From the NCBI GenBank assembly GCA_937906455.1, contig CALCYT010000032.1:1-45600 (forward strand): DNA of 45,600 nucleotides, read 5' to 3'. Of this stretch, positions 1 through 8,653 are shown one piece after another (the stretch's first letter is position 1; every line of letters starts with the position of its first letter). Made by a program: the position numbers and the translations under genes. This DNA is from an uncultured Bacteroidales bacterium. Its GTDB lineage: Bacteria > Bacteroidota > Bacteroidia > Bacteroidales > F082. The notes below the pieces were generated by a model. The model was not told where the DNA came from. It was given only the letters and a program-made list of their open reading frames with translations, and searched no databases.

Positions 1-47
1 TCTCCCGTCGGCTTGCAATGAATTGCAAGCCGACGGGAGACGTTTTT
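1..47 (+). terminator. Rho-independent terminator of an upstream gene
   Basis: A perfect 19-bp inverted repeat (1-19 with 22-40, loop GA) is followed by a T-run at 43-49. This is a classic intrinsic terminator for a gene that ends left of the window. Its stem is GC-rich only in the outer part. Confidence 0.85.
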
Positions 48-85
48 TTAATGATAATTTTTTCGGCTGTTAACGATAAAATTTG

Positions 86-93
86 TATTTTTG
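86..93 (+). promoter_or_regulatory. lepA promoter, -7 element
   Basis: TATTTTTG followed by C matches the Bacteroidota -7 consensus TAnnTTTG. It lies 34 bp before the lepA start. No clear -33 TTTG at the ideal distance is seen. Confidence 0.6.
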
Positions 94-127
94 CAACGCT
101 GTATCAAACAGCACGGAATAATTTTTT

Positions 128-1918
128 ATGATGGATAAGATTCGGAATTTTTGTATCATCGCTCATATCGACCACGGGAAAAGCACCTTGGCCGACAGGC
201 TCATCGAGCTCACCAACACCTTGACAAAGAAAGAGTTAGTTGACCAGGTGTTGGACGACATGGATCTCGAGCGAGAGCGTGGCATCACCATCAAGAGCCA
301 TGCCATCCAGATGAAATATGAGCATGAGGGGGATGTTTATACACTGAATCTTATCGACACCCCCGGTCACGTCGATTTCTCGTATGAGGTATCGCGTTCC
401 ATCGCCGCATGCGAAGGCGCTTTGTTGGTTGTTGATGCTTCACAAGGCATTCAGGCTCAGACTATTAGCAACCTTTACATGGCCATCGACCACGATTTGG
501 AGGTCATCCCGATTTTGAATAAAATCGACATGGAGAGTGCGCAGCCCGACAAGGTGGAGGATCAGATTATCGACCTCCTCGGCTGTGACCGCGACGACAT
601 CTTACGTTGCTCGGCGCGTACCGGCGAGGGCGTGCCGGAGATCTTGGAGGCCATCGTCAAGCGCATCCCCGCCCCTCAAGGCGACCCCGGCGCACCGCTG
701 CAAGCCCTCATCTTCGACTCGGTGTTCAACTCATTCCGAGGCATCATAGCTTATTTCAGGATAATGAACGGCACCATACACACCGGCGAAAACGTGAAGT
801 TCTTCAACACAGGCATGGAATACGACGCCGACGAGATTGGCGTGCTTCAGATGAAACAGGTGCCTAAGAAAGAGCTGTCGGCCGGCGATGTGGGATATAT
901 CATATCCGGCATCAAGACCTCCAAGGAGGTGAAGGTGGGCGACACCATCACCTCGGTTGACAACCCCTGCGACAAGCCCATCGCGGGCTTCGAGAACGTG
1001 AAGCCGATGGTTTTTGCGGGCGTCTATCCCGTCGATGCCGATGATTATGAGGAGCTTAGAAGCTCGTTGGAGAAGCTGCAACTCAACGACGCGTCTTTAG
1101 TGTGGGAGCCGGAGTCGTCGGCAGCCCTCGGATTCGGGTTCCGCTGCGGATTCCTCGGCTTGCTGCACATGGAAATCATCCAGGAACGCCTCGACCGCGA
1201 GTTCAATATGGACGTCATCACCACGGTGCCTAACGTCTCGTTCAAGGCTTATCTCACCGACGGCAGCGTCGTCGATGTGCATAACCCCAGCGGCATGCCC
1301 GAAGCCACTAAACTCGACCATATCGACGAGCCTTATATCTTGGCACAAATCATCTCGCAAAACGAATATGTCGGCTCAATAATGACATTGTGTATTGAAC
1401 GACGTGGTATTTTGAAGAATCAGGTCTATCTCACCACCGACCGCGTGGAGCTGACTTTCGAGATGCCGCTGAGCGAGATAGTGTTTGACTTTTATGACAA
1501 ACTGAAGTCAATATCAAGAGGTTACGCCTCTTTCGACTATCATATCTGCGGCTACAAGCCGTCGAAGCTCGTAAAACTCGACATCATGCTCAACGGCGAC
1601 ACCGTTGACGCCCTTTCAACCTTGATTTTCGTTGACCACGCCTACTCCTTCGGACGCCGTATGTGCGAGAAGCTCAAGGAGTTAATACCACGACAGCAGT
1701 TCGACATCGCAATTCAGGCTGCAATTGGAGCGAAGATTATCGCAAGAGAGACGGTGCGACAAGTCAGAAAAGACGTGACCGCAAAATGCTACGGCGGCGA
1801 CATATCGCGTAAGCGCAAACTCCTCGAAAAACAGAAAGAAGGAAAGAAACGCATGCGTCAAATCGGCAATGTCGAGGTGCCACAGTCGGCTTTCCTCGCA
1901 GTGCTGAAACTGGATTAG
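128..1918 (+). CDS. lepA: Elongation factor 4 (LepA), ribosomal back-translocase GTPase
   Basis: The 596-residue protein is full length for LepA/EF4, a translational GTPase that binds stalled or mistranslocated ribosomes. The G1 loop AHIDHGKST is at residues 12-20, DTPGH near 77-81 and NKID near 131-134. The C-terminal LepA-specific domain is present (the KRMRQIG region near the end, ending in SAFLAVLKLD). Two ATG codons lie in tandem (128 and 131); the second would give a more usual start. The stop codon TAG is the end of the first unit of a tandem 7-bp array. It stands alone, convergent with the beta-mannosidase gene. Confidence 0.97.
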   Translation: MMDKIRNFCIIAHIDHGKSTLADRLIELTNTLTKKELVDQVLDDMDLERERGITIKSHAIQMKYEHEGDVYTLNLIDTPGHVDFSYEVSRSIAACEGALLVVDASQGIQAQTISNLYMAIDHDLEVIPILNKIDMESAQPDKVEDQIIDLLGCDRDDILRCSARTGEGVPEILEAIVKRIPAPQGDPGAPLQALIFDSVFNSFRGIIAYFRIMNGTIHTGENVKFFNTGMEYDADEIGVLQMKQVPKKELSAGDVGYIISGIKTSKEVKVGDTITSVDNPCDKPIAGFENVKPMVFAGVYPVDADDYEELRSSLEKLQLNDASLVWEPESSAALGFGFRCGFLGLLHMEIIQERLDREFNMDVITTVPNVSFKAYLTDGSVVDVHNPSGMPEATKLDHIDEPYILAQIISQNEYVGSIMTLCIERRGILKNQVYLTTDRVELTFEMPLSEIVFDFYDKLKSISRGYASFDYHICGYKPSKLVKLDIMLNGDTVDALSTLIFVDHAYSFGRRMCEKLKELIPRQQFDIAIQAAIGAKIIARETVRQVRKDVTAKCYGGDISRKRKLLEKQKEGKKRMRQIGNVEVPQSAFLAVLKLD

Positions 1919-1989
1919 CTGATAGCCATTAGCCATTAGCTGTTAGCCATTAGCTGTTAGCCATTAGCTGTTAGCAGTTAGCCATTAGG
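1913..1989. repeat. Stop-anchored 7-bp tandem array after lepA
   Basis: Eleven consecutive 7-bp units of the form NNTTAGC (variants CATTAGC, TGTTAGC, AGTTAGC) fill the space between lepA and the beta-mannosidase gene. The first unit, GATTAGC, contains the lepA stop codon at 1916-1918. Because 7 is not a multiple of 3, the TAG in successive units falls in all three frames. Confidence 0.85.
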
Positions 1990-1994
1990 TTTTG

Positions 1995-4589
1995 TTAATT
2001 GAGGGTTATTATTTTTATTTGAGGATTATCGGTTTTTGTTTTGAACGTGACGACCTTCTCCTTGTTCGGTTCAAGGTCGAAGAAATTATCTGACAAATCG
2101 GTGCAGCCTTCAGGCAGTGTGATGCAAACGTCCTTTACCAAAGTCGGAGACACAAACGTGATAGTTCCGATGCCGTTTTCAATTTCTGTTTCAGGCTGTA
2201 AATCAATATTTTTCAGTTTCAAATCCTTCGGATAAACAAGATATTGAAGTCTTTCTGCGATAACCTTATCATTTTCAATGAATTGCATTTCCACATAAAT
2301 CTCATTTTTATCTATATCAGAAACGAATTTATTCACGTCAAGCGGAAGATTCACGCAGCCGTTTTCGGGAATAAAAACCTTTTCGGAATAAGATTTCATG
2401 ATTTTCCCTTCAAAATTTTTGAAATTCAAAACCAGATCGGCGTTTATCTCACGATAGAGGTCGCTGTTGGCGTAAACTTTGAAGTTGCCGTCGGTTGTCG
2501 GGAGCACACCTATTAATATAGGTGCGTACAAATCCTTGAGTTTCCAGTGTAGAGCTTTTTTGTTTCCGAAGTAATCTATTGAGGACCAGGAGATTACAGG
2601 CCATGCGTCGTTGAGCTGCCAATAAAGGCTGCCCATGCTGCGAGGCTTGGCGGCGCGCTGTGCCTCGATCGCGAGACCGATGCCGTAAGCTTGGGATAAT
2701 TGGGAATAATAAACTTTTCTTTCCCAATCGTCATTTCGACTGGAGCGAAGCGAAACGGAAAAATCTCCGCCATTTGATTGCATGAGATTTCTCGACTCCA
2801 CTTCGTTTCGCTCGAAATGACGGTTGGAATGATACGTTTCGCTCGAAACGATGTATTTCTCAACATGTTTTCTTATCAGTTCTTCTCCCCTGCCATGTTT
2901 TTGATGCGACTGAATCTGATTGTCATCCAATTCAGGCGAAATGGCAAGTAGTGTTGACAACTCAGGATATGCCTGGTAGCCGAACTCGCTGTTGAAACGT
3001 CCCACTTTCGTGAGATACGCCTCATACGGCAGCTCGCCCCACCAGACGCCCCAATAATGCACGTCGCCTTCAGTCAGACTCTCGGGTTTGCCCCAGCCGT
3101 TTTTCGGCGACGATGGCCAATAGTCACGAGTACCATCATAAGTATCAACCACTTCCGTAAAGATATCCACAAACAAAGTATCCATTCCGCGTTTCATTTC
3201 GGCGTAGCCATCATCACTCCAACCCATCGATTTCTGCCAGCCCCAGTTGACGTAACCCTCGCTCACCTCGTTGTTGCCACACCAGATCGCTAACGACGGA
3301 TGACTCTGATAATGAACAACTTGCTGAATCGCTTCTTCTTTCACATTGTTCAAAAACTCATCAGAATACGGATAAGTAGTGCCGGCGAACATGAAGTCTT
3401 GCCACACCATGATACCGAGGCTGTCGCAGATGTCGTAGAAATAATCGGGAGGATATATGCCTCCGCCCCACACACGAAGCATATTGAAATGCGCGGGGAT
3501 ACATCCGGCTAACAGTTTGATTGTCTTGTCTTTAGACATCCAGCCCTCAATCATCTCCTCAGGGATGTAGTTTGCGCCTTTGATGTAAACTTTTTTGCCG
3601 TTAACCTTGAAATACATGGCACTACCTATGCTGTCAGGCTCTTCTATCAACTCAATTTTTCTAATTCCTGTTCTAACTTTTTGAGAGTTGACGAGTTTTT
3701 CGTTTTCATAAATCTCAACAACGAAATCAGTCAGCGACTGCTCCCCCATCTCGTTTGGCCACCAAAGACCGGCGTTTTTCAGCTCAAAAGGAACCTTGAG
3801 GTGAGTTTCACCATTTATGGAAACCGACTGTTCGCAAATTTGCGAATCATTATTCGACACAACAAATCTCAAATCACAAGGTCTGTCTGCGTAAAGCCTA
3901 ATGTTTGCTGACATTTCAGCATTGTTACCATCAAGGTTTTCGGTAAGAATCGAGACATTTTCAACTTTAAAACCCGACCAACCGAGCAGTTCCACGTCTT
4001 TCCAGATGCCGATATTCAGATATCTTGGTGCCCAGTCCCAACCGTTCTGATAAGCACATTTTCGCATCACGGCATATTTTTCCGGAAAAAGGAGGCTATA
4101 AGTCTCGATAAGGCTATCTCGTTGTTTATCAAAAGGATAGAAACGCACCTTCAGTTCATTGTCATGCTTTTTCAGCAGATTTTTCACCTCTTTTTGATAT
4201 TTAATGAACATATTATCCGACCTGATAATTTTCTCCCCGTTGAGCCAGACGTCGGCGTATGTGTCCAAGCCATTGAAAATCAATTCGATATTATCTTTTT
4301 CAAAAACATTATTTTCAACATCAAATTTCAAATAATAGTCCCATTCGCGCTGGGGAATCCATTGTAAATCCTGCTCCACCTTGCCAAGATACGGATGCGT
4401 AATGAGACCGTTTTTATACAGATCAGCTTGTACGACTGATGGGATATCCACTTGTAAATCAATGGATAAGGTGTCAGTTTTAAGATTCCAATTCTTTTTA
4501 AGATATTGTACAGCCTCATGGTTGTTGTTATTACAGGAAACAACAATCAAAGAAATGAATAATAGTTTTAAGATTCTCATTTTATTCAT
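1995..4589 (-). CDS. Beta-mannosidase, GH2 family, lipoprotein
   Basis: 864 residues from the ATG at 4589; the longer reading begins at a TTG and is less likely. A lipoprotein signal peptide (ISLIVVSC, Cys 19) implies export and anchoring. GH2 features are visible: a jelly-roll N-terminal domain, then a TIM barrel with GGGIYPPDYFYDICD, the acid/base motif WCGNNE and the nucleophile region FNSEFGYQ. The barrel ends in LYWQLNDAWPVISWSSIDYFG. It should release mannose from the non-reducing ends of beta-mannosides. Residues about 590-620 are encoded by a palindromic repeat element (2730-2821) that keeps the frame and lies in a probable surface loop after the nucleophile. It follows cutC by 39 bp and may be co-transcribed with it. 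Confidence 0.9.
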   Translation of the reverse strand: MNKMRILKLLFISLIVVSCNNNNHEAVQYLKKNWNLKTDTLSIDLQVDIPSVVQADLYKNGLITHPYLGKVEQDLQWIPQREWDYYLKFDVENNVFEKDNIELIFNGLDTYADVWLNGEKIIRSDNMFIKYQKEVKNLLKKHDNELKVRFYPFDKQRDSLIETYSLLFPEKYAVMRKCAYQNGWDWAPRYLNIGIWKDVELLGWSGFKVENVSILTENLDGNNAEMSANIRLYADRPCDLRFVVSNNDSQICEQSVSINGETHLKVPFELKNAGLWWPNEMGEQSLTDFVVEIYENEKLVNSQKVRTGIRKIELIEEPDSIGSAMYFKVNGKKVYIKGANYIPEEMIEGWMSKDKTIKLLAGCIPAHFNMLRVWGGGIYPPDYFYDICDSLGIMVWQDFMFAGTTYPYSDEFLNNVKEEAIQQVVHYQSHPSLAIWCGNNEVSEGYVNWGWQKSMGWSDDGYAEMKRGMDTLFVDIFTEVVDTYDGTRDYWPSSPKNGWGKPESLTEGDVHYWGVWWGELPYEAYLTKVGRFNSEFGYQAYPELSTLLAISPELDDNQIQSHQKHGRGEELIRKHVEKYIVSSETYHSNRHFERNEVESRNLMQSNGGDFSVSLRSSRNDDWERKVYYSQLSQAYGIGLAIEAQRAAKPRSMGSLYWQLNDAWPVISWSSIDYFGNKKALHWKLKDLYAPILIGVLPTTDGNFKVYANSDLYREINADLVLNFKNFEGKIMKSYSEKVFIPENGCVNLPLDVNKFVSDIDKNEIYVEMQFIENDKVIAERLQYLVYPKDLKLKNIDLQPETEIENGIGTITFVSPTLVKDVCITLPEGCTDLSDNFFDLEPNKEKVVTFKTKTDNPQIKIITLN
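2730..2850. repeat. In-frame palindromic interspersed element in the beta-mannosidase gene
   Basis: The 92-bp element runs 2730-2821 with 10-bp terminal inverted repeats GTCATTTCGA and TCGAAATGAC. Its arms are imperfect copies of each other, both containing the AAATCTC core. A further fragment, CGTTTCG-CT-CGAAACG, is at 2835-2850. On the minus strand it is read through as part of the enzyme (ERNEVESRNL and SLRSSRND). The same element, in the same relation to its reading strand, lies in mutS2. Confidence 0.85.
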
Positions 4590-4628
4590 AATAGCCAACG
4601 CACCAAAGACTAAATGGCGTGAATCGAT

Positions 4629-5360
4629 TCAAATCTGAGTCGAAATGACGCTCACAAAATCTTTTATTCTGTTAATATTTGAAACTTTATACAGCATGTC
4701 GGCACCAGTTTTGTCGATGCCGTTTGGATATAAATCGCTATGATTATCAGGCGAATACGATGTCAATGAAGCATGGACATCACTTATTCCGGTAGCGGTG
4801 ATTATGCGTTCGGCGTTACCTTCGTTGATACCGCCGCCAGCCATGATATTTATGCGGTCGCCAAACAGAGTCTGGAACTCCCTAATCATGTCAATACCAT
4901 CGTAAGCCGTTGGTTTACAGCCACTTGTAAGCACTTTGTCAAATCCGAGGTTTATCAGTGTTTCCATTGCGTCGAGAGGGTTATTACAGGCGTCGATGGC
5001 GCGATGGAATGTAAACTTCATTCCATCGCCTGACGCCATCATCTTCTTTATTGCAGTGACGTCGAGGTCGCCCTCTGCGTTCAGCGCCCCGATGACGACG
5101 CCTTCGTAACCGAGTCGCCTCACCATCCTTATATCCTCGCACATCACAGTTATCTCATCATCGTTATAGATGTAATCGCCTGGGCGACAACGTATTAGCA
5201 CTCGTGTCGGCAATATGGCGGCACATCTCGACAACGTCCCGTAAGAAGGCGTGACGCCTCCCACCTCCAGCGCCTCGCAAAGCTCGGCGCAGTCGGCACC
5301 GCCAGCAAGTCCATTAATTATTGACTGATAACCGTTTGCACAAAGTTCGAATCGTATCAT
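4629..5360 (-). CDS. cutC: CutC family protein (copper homeostasis family)
   Basis: 243 residues from the ATG at 5360, matching the usual CutC start (MIRFELCANG). The protein has the CutC TIM-barrel pattern: AGGADCAELCEAL, then RVLIRCRPGDYIY, KFTFHRAIDAC, DKVLTSG and NIMAGGGIN. CutC was described as a copper-tolerance protein, but its enzymatic role is unsettled. A longer frame exists upstream (to 5405), but it would overlap the promoter element. The gene is divergent from mutS2 and is followed on the same strand by the beta-mannosidase gene. Confidence 0.93.
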   Translation of the reverse strand: MIRFELCANGYQSIINGLAGGADCAELCEALEVGGVTPSYGTLSRCAAILPTRVLIRCRPGDYIYNDDEITVMCEDIRMVRRLGYEGVVIGALNAEGDLDVTAIKKMMASGDGMKFTFHRAIDACNNPLDAMETLINLGFDKVLTSGCKPTAYDGIDMIREFQTLFGDRINIMAGGGINEGNAERIITATGISDVHASLTSYSPDNHSDLYPNGIDKTGADMLYKVSNINRIKDFVSVISTQI

Positions 5361-5374
5361 GACGTAATTTTCTG

Positions 5375-5402
5375 CAAAGATAGTAAATTTTTTGTATTTT
5401 TG
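5375..5402. promoter_or_regulatory. Divergent promoters of cutC and mutS2
   Basis: Two opposed TAnnTTTG elements lie 12 bp apart. TATCTTTG reads on the minus strand (5382-5375) for cutC, and TATTTTTG on the plus strand (5395-5402) for mutS2. The cutC and mutS2 start codons are only 60 bp apart, so their transcription probably competes. Confidence 0.6.
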
Positions 5403-5420
5403 CACGCTAATTTAAATTGA

Positions 5421-7943
5421 ATGATATATCCTTCGGATTTTGAAAACAAGATTGGCTTCAAGGTGATAAGAGAACGTCTCAACTCCTTGTGTATCAGCGA
5501 GATGGGAAAAGAGTTTGTTGACAAGACGGCTTTCATCACCGATGTTGACGAGATTCGCACGCATCTTCGTCTGATTCAGGATTTCCTGACGCTTCTGCAG
5601 GACGGAGTGCCTTTTCCGGTAAGGGATTACAACGATCTGCGGGATGAGTTCCACCACCTCGCCATCGACGGCACCGTCATCAGCCTTGAGAGCATGTTCG
5701 CGCTGAAGCCCACGCTGTCGGCATTGTCGTATATCTTCAAGTTCTTCAAGTCGGAGGCTTCCGAAAAAGTGCCTTATCTGAAGGCATTGTCAGAAGGCAT
5801 TACCATTGATAATCATATCTTTACAGAGATAAACCGTCTCATTGACGACAAGGGTGAGATTCCCGACAACGCCACCGCCGAGCTTGCTGAGATTCGCCGC
5901 GACATCAGGCGAAAGCAGAGTTCCATCGACCATCGCATGCACAAAATCCTCGTCGAGGCGAAAAACTCCGGCTGGACCGACAGCACCGCCGAGATGACGA
6001 TACGCGACGGACGGCCTGTGATACCGATGAGAGCCGCCGACAAACGCGCTTTGCGAGGTTTCATCCATGACGAGTCAGCGACGGGACAAACGGTGTATAT
6101 CGAACCCGCTGAGATATTCGACACTAACAACGAAATCAAGGAGTTAGAATACGCCGAGCGACGCGAAATCAACAAGATTCTGCTTGCGTTTACCAAGATT
6201 CTGCGACCCGAGATACCGAATCTAACAAAGGCCTGGCACCTCCTCGGACTGCTTGACTTCATCCGCGCCAAGGCACTTATGAGCCACGAATACAACTGCG
6301 TGATTCCCGAAGTCATAGACGAGCCGATGTTCGACTGGATTGAGGCACGGCATCCATTGCTTGAAGAGAAACTGAAAGGACAAGGGAAAAGGATAACGCC
6401 ATTAGATTTGAAACTTGGTGTTTCCTGTCATTTCGACTGGAGCGGAGCGGAAAGGAGAAATCTCCGCCACTTGAATTGCCAGAAACATTTTGCCGGAGAT
6501 TTCTCGACTCCACCTCGTTTCGCTCGAAATGACGAAGGAAGGATTCTCGTCATTTCAGGTCCTAACGCCGGCGGCAAGTCGGTGTGCCTCAAGACAATAG
6601 GCTTGTTACAGTACATGCTCCAATGCGGCTTGGCAATCCCTGTAAAAATCGACTCGAAATGCGGCGTGTTTCACGATATGTTTATCGACATCGGCGATGA
6701 GCAGTCACTTGAAAACGACCTCAGCACTTACAGCTCGCATCTGCTGAACATGAAAGAGCTGCTGCGACACGGCAACGAACGCACGCTGTTCCTCATCGAC
6801 GAGTTCGGCACAGGCACCGAGCCTCAGCTCGGCGGTGCCATAGCGGAGGCCATATTATTGAAAATGAACGAGAAAAAAGCCTTCGGCGTAGTCACCACAC
6901 ACTATGCGAATCTGAAACTGTTAGCCGACAGCAACCCCGGCATCGTCAACGGCGCGATGTTATTCGACACGCGCTATCTGCAACCGCTTTACGTGATGAT
7001 GATGGGCAAGCCCGGCTCATCGTTTGCCTTCGAGATAGCGAAAAAGATTGGTTTTCCGGAGGAAATACTCGACATCGCCGCCGACATCTCCGGAAGGGAG
7101 CATCTCGACTTCGACAAACAGCTCCAACAACTCGAAATCGAGAAGAAAGAGGTGCGCAAGAAAGAGTATGAGCTGAAAGTCGCCGACCAACTCCTTGACG
7201 AGGTGGTTACAAAATACAAAAACCAGCTTGCCGATATTGAGAAACGCAAAAACCAGATGCTGAAGGATGCCAACAACGAGGCGCAGGCTCTCATCGACAA
7301 GGCTAACGCCAAGATAGAGAATACCATACGTGAGATTAAAGAGGCTCAAGCCGAGAAAAACCGCACCAAAGAACTGCGCGAAGAGCTGAAAGACATGAAG
7401 CAAGACCTCGTCAACGAGGCGACTCAAATCTCCAAGAAGCTGAAGATGGAGGAGAAAGACGAAACGGCTAAGAGCGAGTTAAAAGTCGGCGACACCGTGT
7501 GTATCAACGAGTTAGAGGTCGTCGGAGAACTTTTAGAGATTTCCGACACCGACGTGACGATTCAATTTGGAGATGTCAGACTTCGCACTACTGCCGACAA
7601 ACTGCGTAAAATCAGCAAGGCGCAGGCTCGAAAAGCTCAGCAGAACCCTTCGTATCTTCGCAAGAGCATCATGAACGACATCAACGAGAAGGCGCAGCAT
7701 TTCAACCTCACTCTCGACGTACGCGGTCAGCGCGGCGAGGAGGCCGTTGACAAGGTGGCGAAATACATCGACGAGGCTAATCTGTTGAGCATCAAAGAGG
7801 TAAGCATTCTTCACGGCAAAGGCAACGGCATCTTGCGGAAGCTCATCAGAGAATATCTGAGCAAGCAACAATGCGTGCAGTCGTTCAACGATGCGAGCTT
7901 AGAGACCGGCGGCGCCGGGATAACGAGGGTCACGCTGAGATGA
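5421..7943 (+). CDS. mutS2: MutS2, ATPase/Smr-endonuclease of the MutS family
   Basis: 840 residues, with the order lever/core helices, ATPase and a C-terminal Smr domain. Walker A is GPNAGGKS at about residues 378-385, and Walker B LFLIDEFGTGTEP lies near residues 456-468. A long coiled coil follows (roughly 555-680), then the Smr domain with LDVRGQRGEEA and HGKGNGILR. MutS2 suppresses recombination and, in some bacteria, splits collided ribosomes. Residues about 336-371, just before the ATPase strand RILVISG, come from a 107-bp palindromic element at 6427-6533. Homologues have only a few residues there. The frame is kept, so the protein may still work. Confidence 0.95.
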   Translation: MIYPSDFENKIGFKVIRERLNSLCISEMGKEFVDKTAFITDVDEIRTHLRLIQDFLTLLQDGVPFPVRDYNDLRDEFHHLAIDGTVISLESMFALKPTLSALSYIFKFFKSEASEKVPYLKALSEGITIDNHIFTEINRLIDDKGEIPDNATAELAEIRRDIRRKQSSIDHRMHKILVEAKNSGWTDSTAEMTIRDGRPVIPMRAADKRALRGFIHDESATGQTVYIEPAEIFDTNNEIKELEYAERREINKILLAFTKILRPEIPNLTKAWHLLGLLDFIRAKALMSHEYNCVIPEVIDEPMFDWIEARHPLLEEKLKGQGKRITPLDLKLGVSCHFDWSGAERRNLRHLNCQKHFAGDFSTPPRFARNDEGRILVISGPNAGGKSVCLKTIGLLQYMLQCGLAIPVKIDSKCGVFHDMFIDIGDEQSLENDLSTYSSHLLNMKELLRHGNERTLFLIDEFGTGTEPQLGGAIAEAILLKMNEKKAFGVVTTHYANLKLLADSNPGIVNGAMLFDTRYLQPLYVMMMGKPGSSFAFEIAKKIGFPEEILDIAADISGREHLDFDKQLQQLEIEKKEVRKKEYELKVADQLLDEVVTKYKNQLADIEKRKNQMLKDANNEAQALIDKANAKIENTIREIKEAQAEKNRTKELREELKDMKQDLVNEATQISKKLKMEEKDETAKSELKVGDTVCINELEVVGELLEISDTDVTIQFGDVRLRTTADKLRKISKAQARKAQQNPSYLRKSIMNDINEKAQHFNLTLDVRGQRGEEAVDKVAKYIDEANLLSIKEVSILHGKGNGILRKLIREYLSKQQCVQSFNDASLETGGAGITRVTLR
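6427..6533. repeat. In-frame palindromic interspersed element in mutS2
   Basis: The 107-bp element has 10-bp perfect terminal inverted repeats GTCATTTCGA and TCGAAATGAC, and an inner pair sharing GAGAAATCTC. It matches the copy at 2730-2821. On the plus strand it is translated as part of MutS2 (FDWSGAERRNL and PPRFARNDE). Together with one flanking base, both copies are a multiple of three. Confidence 0.88.
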
Positions 7944-7951
7944 TTTATTTG

Positions 7952-8091
7952 CACGCAGAGAGATTACCACGCAGAAAGACTACCACGCAGAAACAGCAGA
8001 AACAGCAGACTACTAATTAATAAAACATTTCTGCTATTTCCGCTCTTTCTGCGTGAAAAAAATCCGCGTGAAAACCCTCTGCGTGAAAAAA
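7952..8091. repeat. Left flanking repeat of the GxxExxY cassette
   Basis: Starts with CACGCAGAGAGATTACCACG and runs through repeats of CAGAAA and CAGCAG. After an AT-rich loop it returns as CTTTCTGCGTGAAAA, so CACGCAGA and TCTGCGTG can pair. A near-identical copy follows the gene at 8545-8653. Extra GCGTGAAAA units extend this left copy. Confidence 0.8.
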
Positions 8092-8157
8092 ATATGAAGA
8101 GTATATAATTTGGCATGATTTTTGACGTTATCCCCAAAAAACATAAAGACAATATTT

Positions 8158-8541
8158 ATGGAACTTGACACATTAACTTACAAAATTAGAGGCTGTATAT
8201 ACGAGGTATATAAGACATTAGGCCCGGGGCTTCTCGAATCTGTTTATGAAGAAGCTTTGATGTATGAGTTTGACAAAAACGGACTCTATTATGACAATCA
8301 AGTCAATTTTCCCGTTATCTATAAAGGGAAAGAACTTAAAAAGAATCTTATTTTAGATTTAGTCGTTGAAGACTCAGTAATTCTCGAATTAAAATCTGTT
8401 GAAGAACTCAAACGTGTTCATTACAAACAATTGTTCACATATTTGAAACTAACAGATTTGCGTGTAGGCTTTTTGGTTAATTTTAACGTAGATGACATTC
8501 TTGCCAAAGGCAGTATAAATCGAATTGTTTATAATTACTGA
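8158..8541 (+). CDS. GxxExxY family protein, PD-(D/E)XK-like
   Basis: 127 residues from the ATG at 8158; an upstream in-frame ATG at 8122 lies outside the family's usual N-terminus (ELDTLTYKI). The defining motif is GLLESVYEEAL. A PD-(D/E)XK-like core is visible in the pair LDLVVED and VILELKSVEEL, followed by HYKQLFTYLKL. The family's function is not established; its fold suggests a nuclease. It sits alone between the 3' ends of mutS2 and metK, enclosed by two copies of one hairpin-forming repeat, which suggests that gene plus repeats arrived as a unit. Confidence 0.9.
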   Translation: MELDTLTYKIRGCIYEVYKTLGPGLLESVYEEALMYEFDKNGLYYDNQVNFPVIYKGKELKKNLILDLVVEDSVILELKSVEELKRVHYKQLFTYLKLTDLRVGFLVNFNVDDILAKGSINRIVYNY

Positions 8542-8544
8542 TTT

Positions 8545-8653
8545 CACGCAGAGAGATTACCACGCAGAAACAGCAGAAACAGCAGAAACAGCAGACTTAT
8601 TAATAAAACATTTCCGCCATTTCCGCTCTTTCTGCGTGAAAAAATATGCGTGA
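8545..8653. repeat. Right flanking repeat of the GxxExxY cassette
   Basis: Begins 4 bp after the GxxExxY stop codon and ends against the metK stop codon. It shares its first 26 bases with the left copy, then differs in the number of CAGAAA/CAGCAG units. It ends in the same TTCCGCTCTTTCTGCGTG arm. It can fold on itself through CACGCAGA and TCTGCGTG and may serve as a two-way terminator. Confidence 0.8.
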
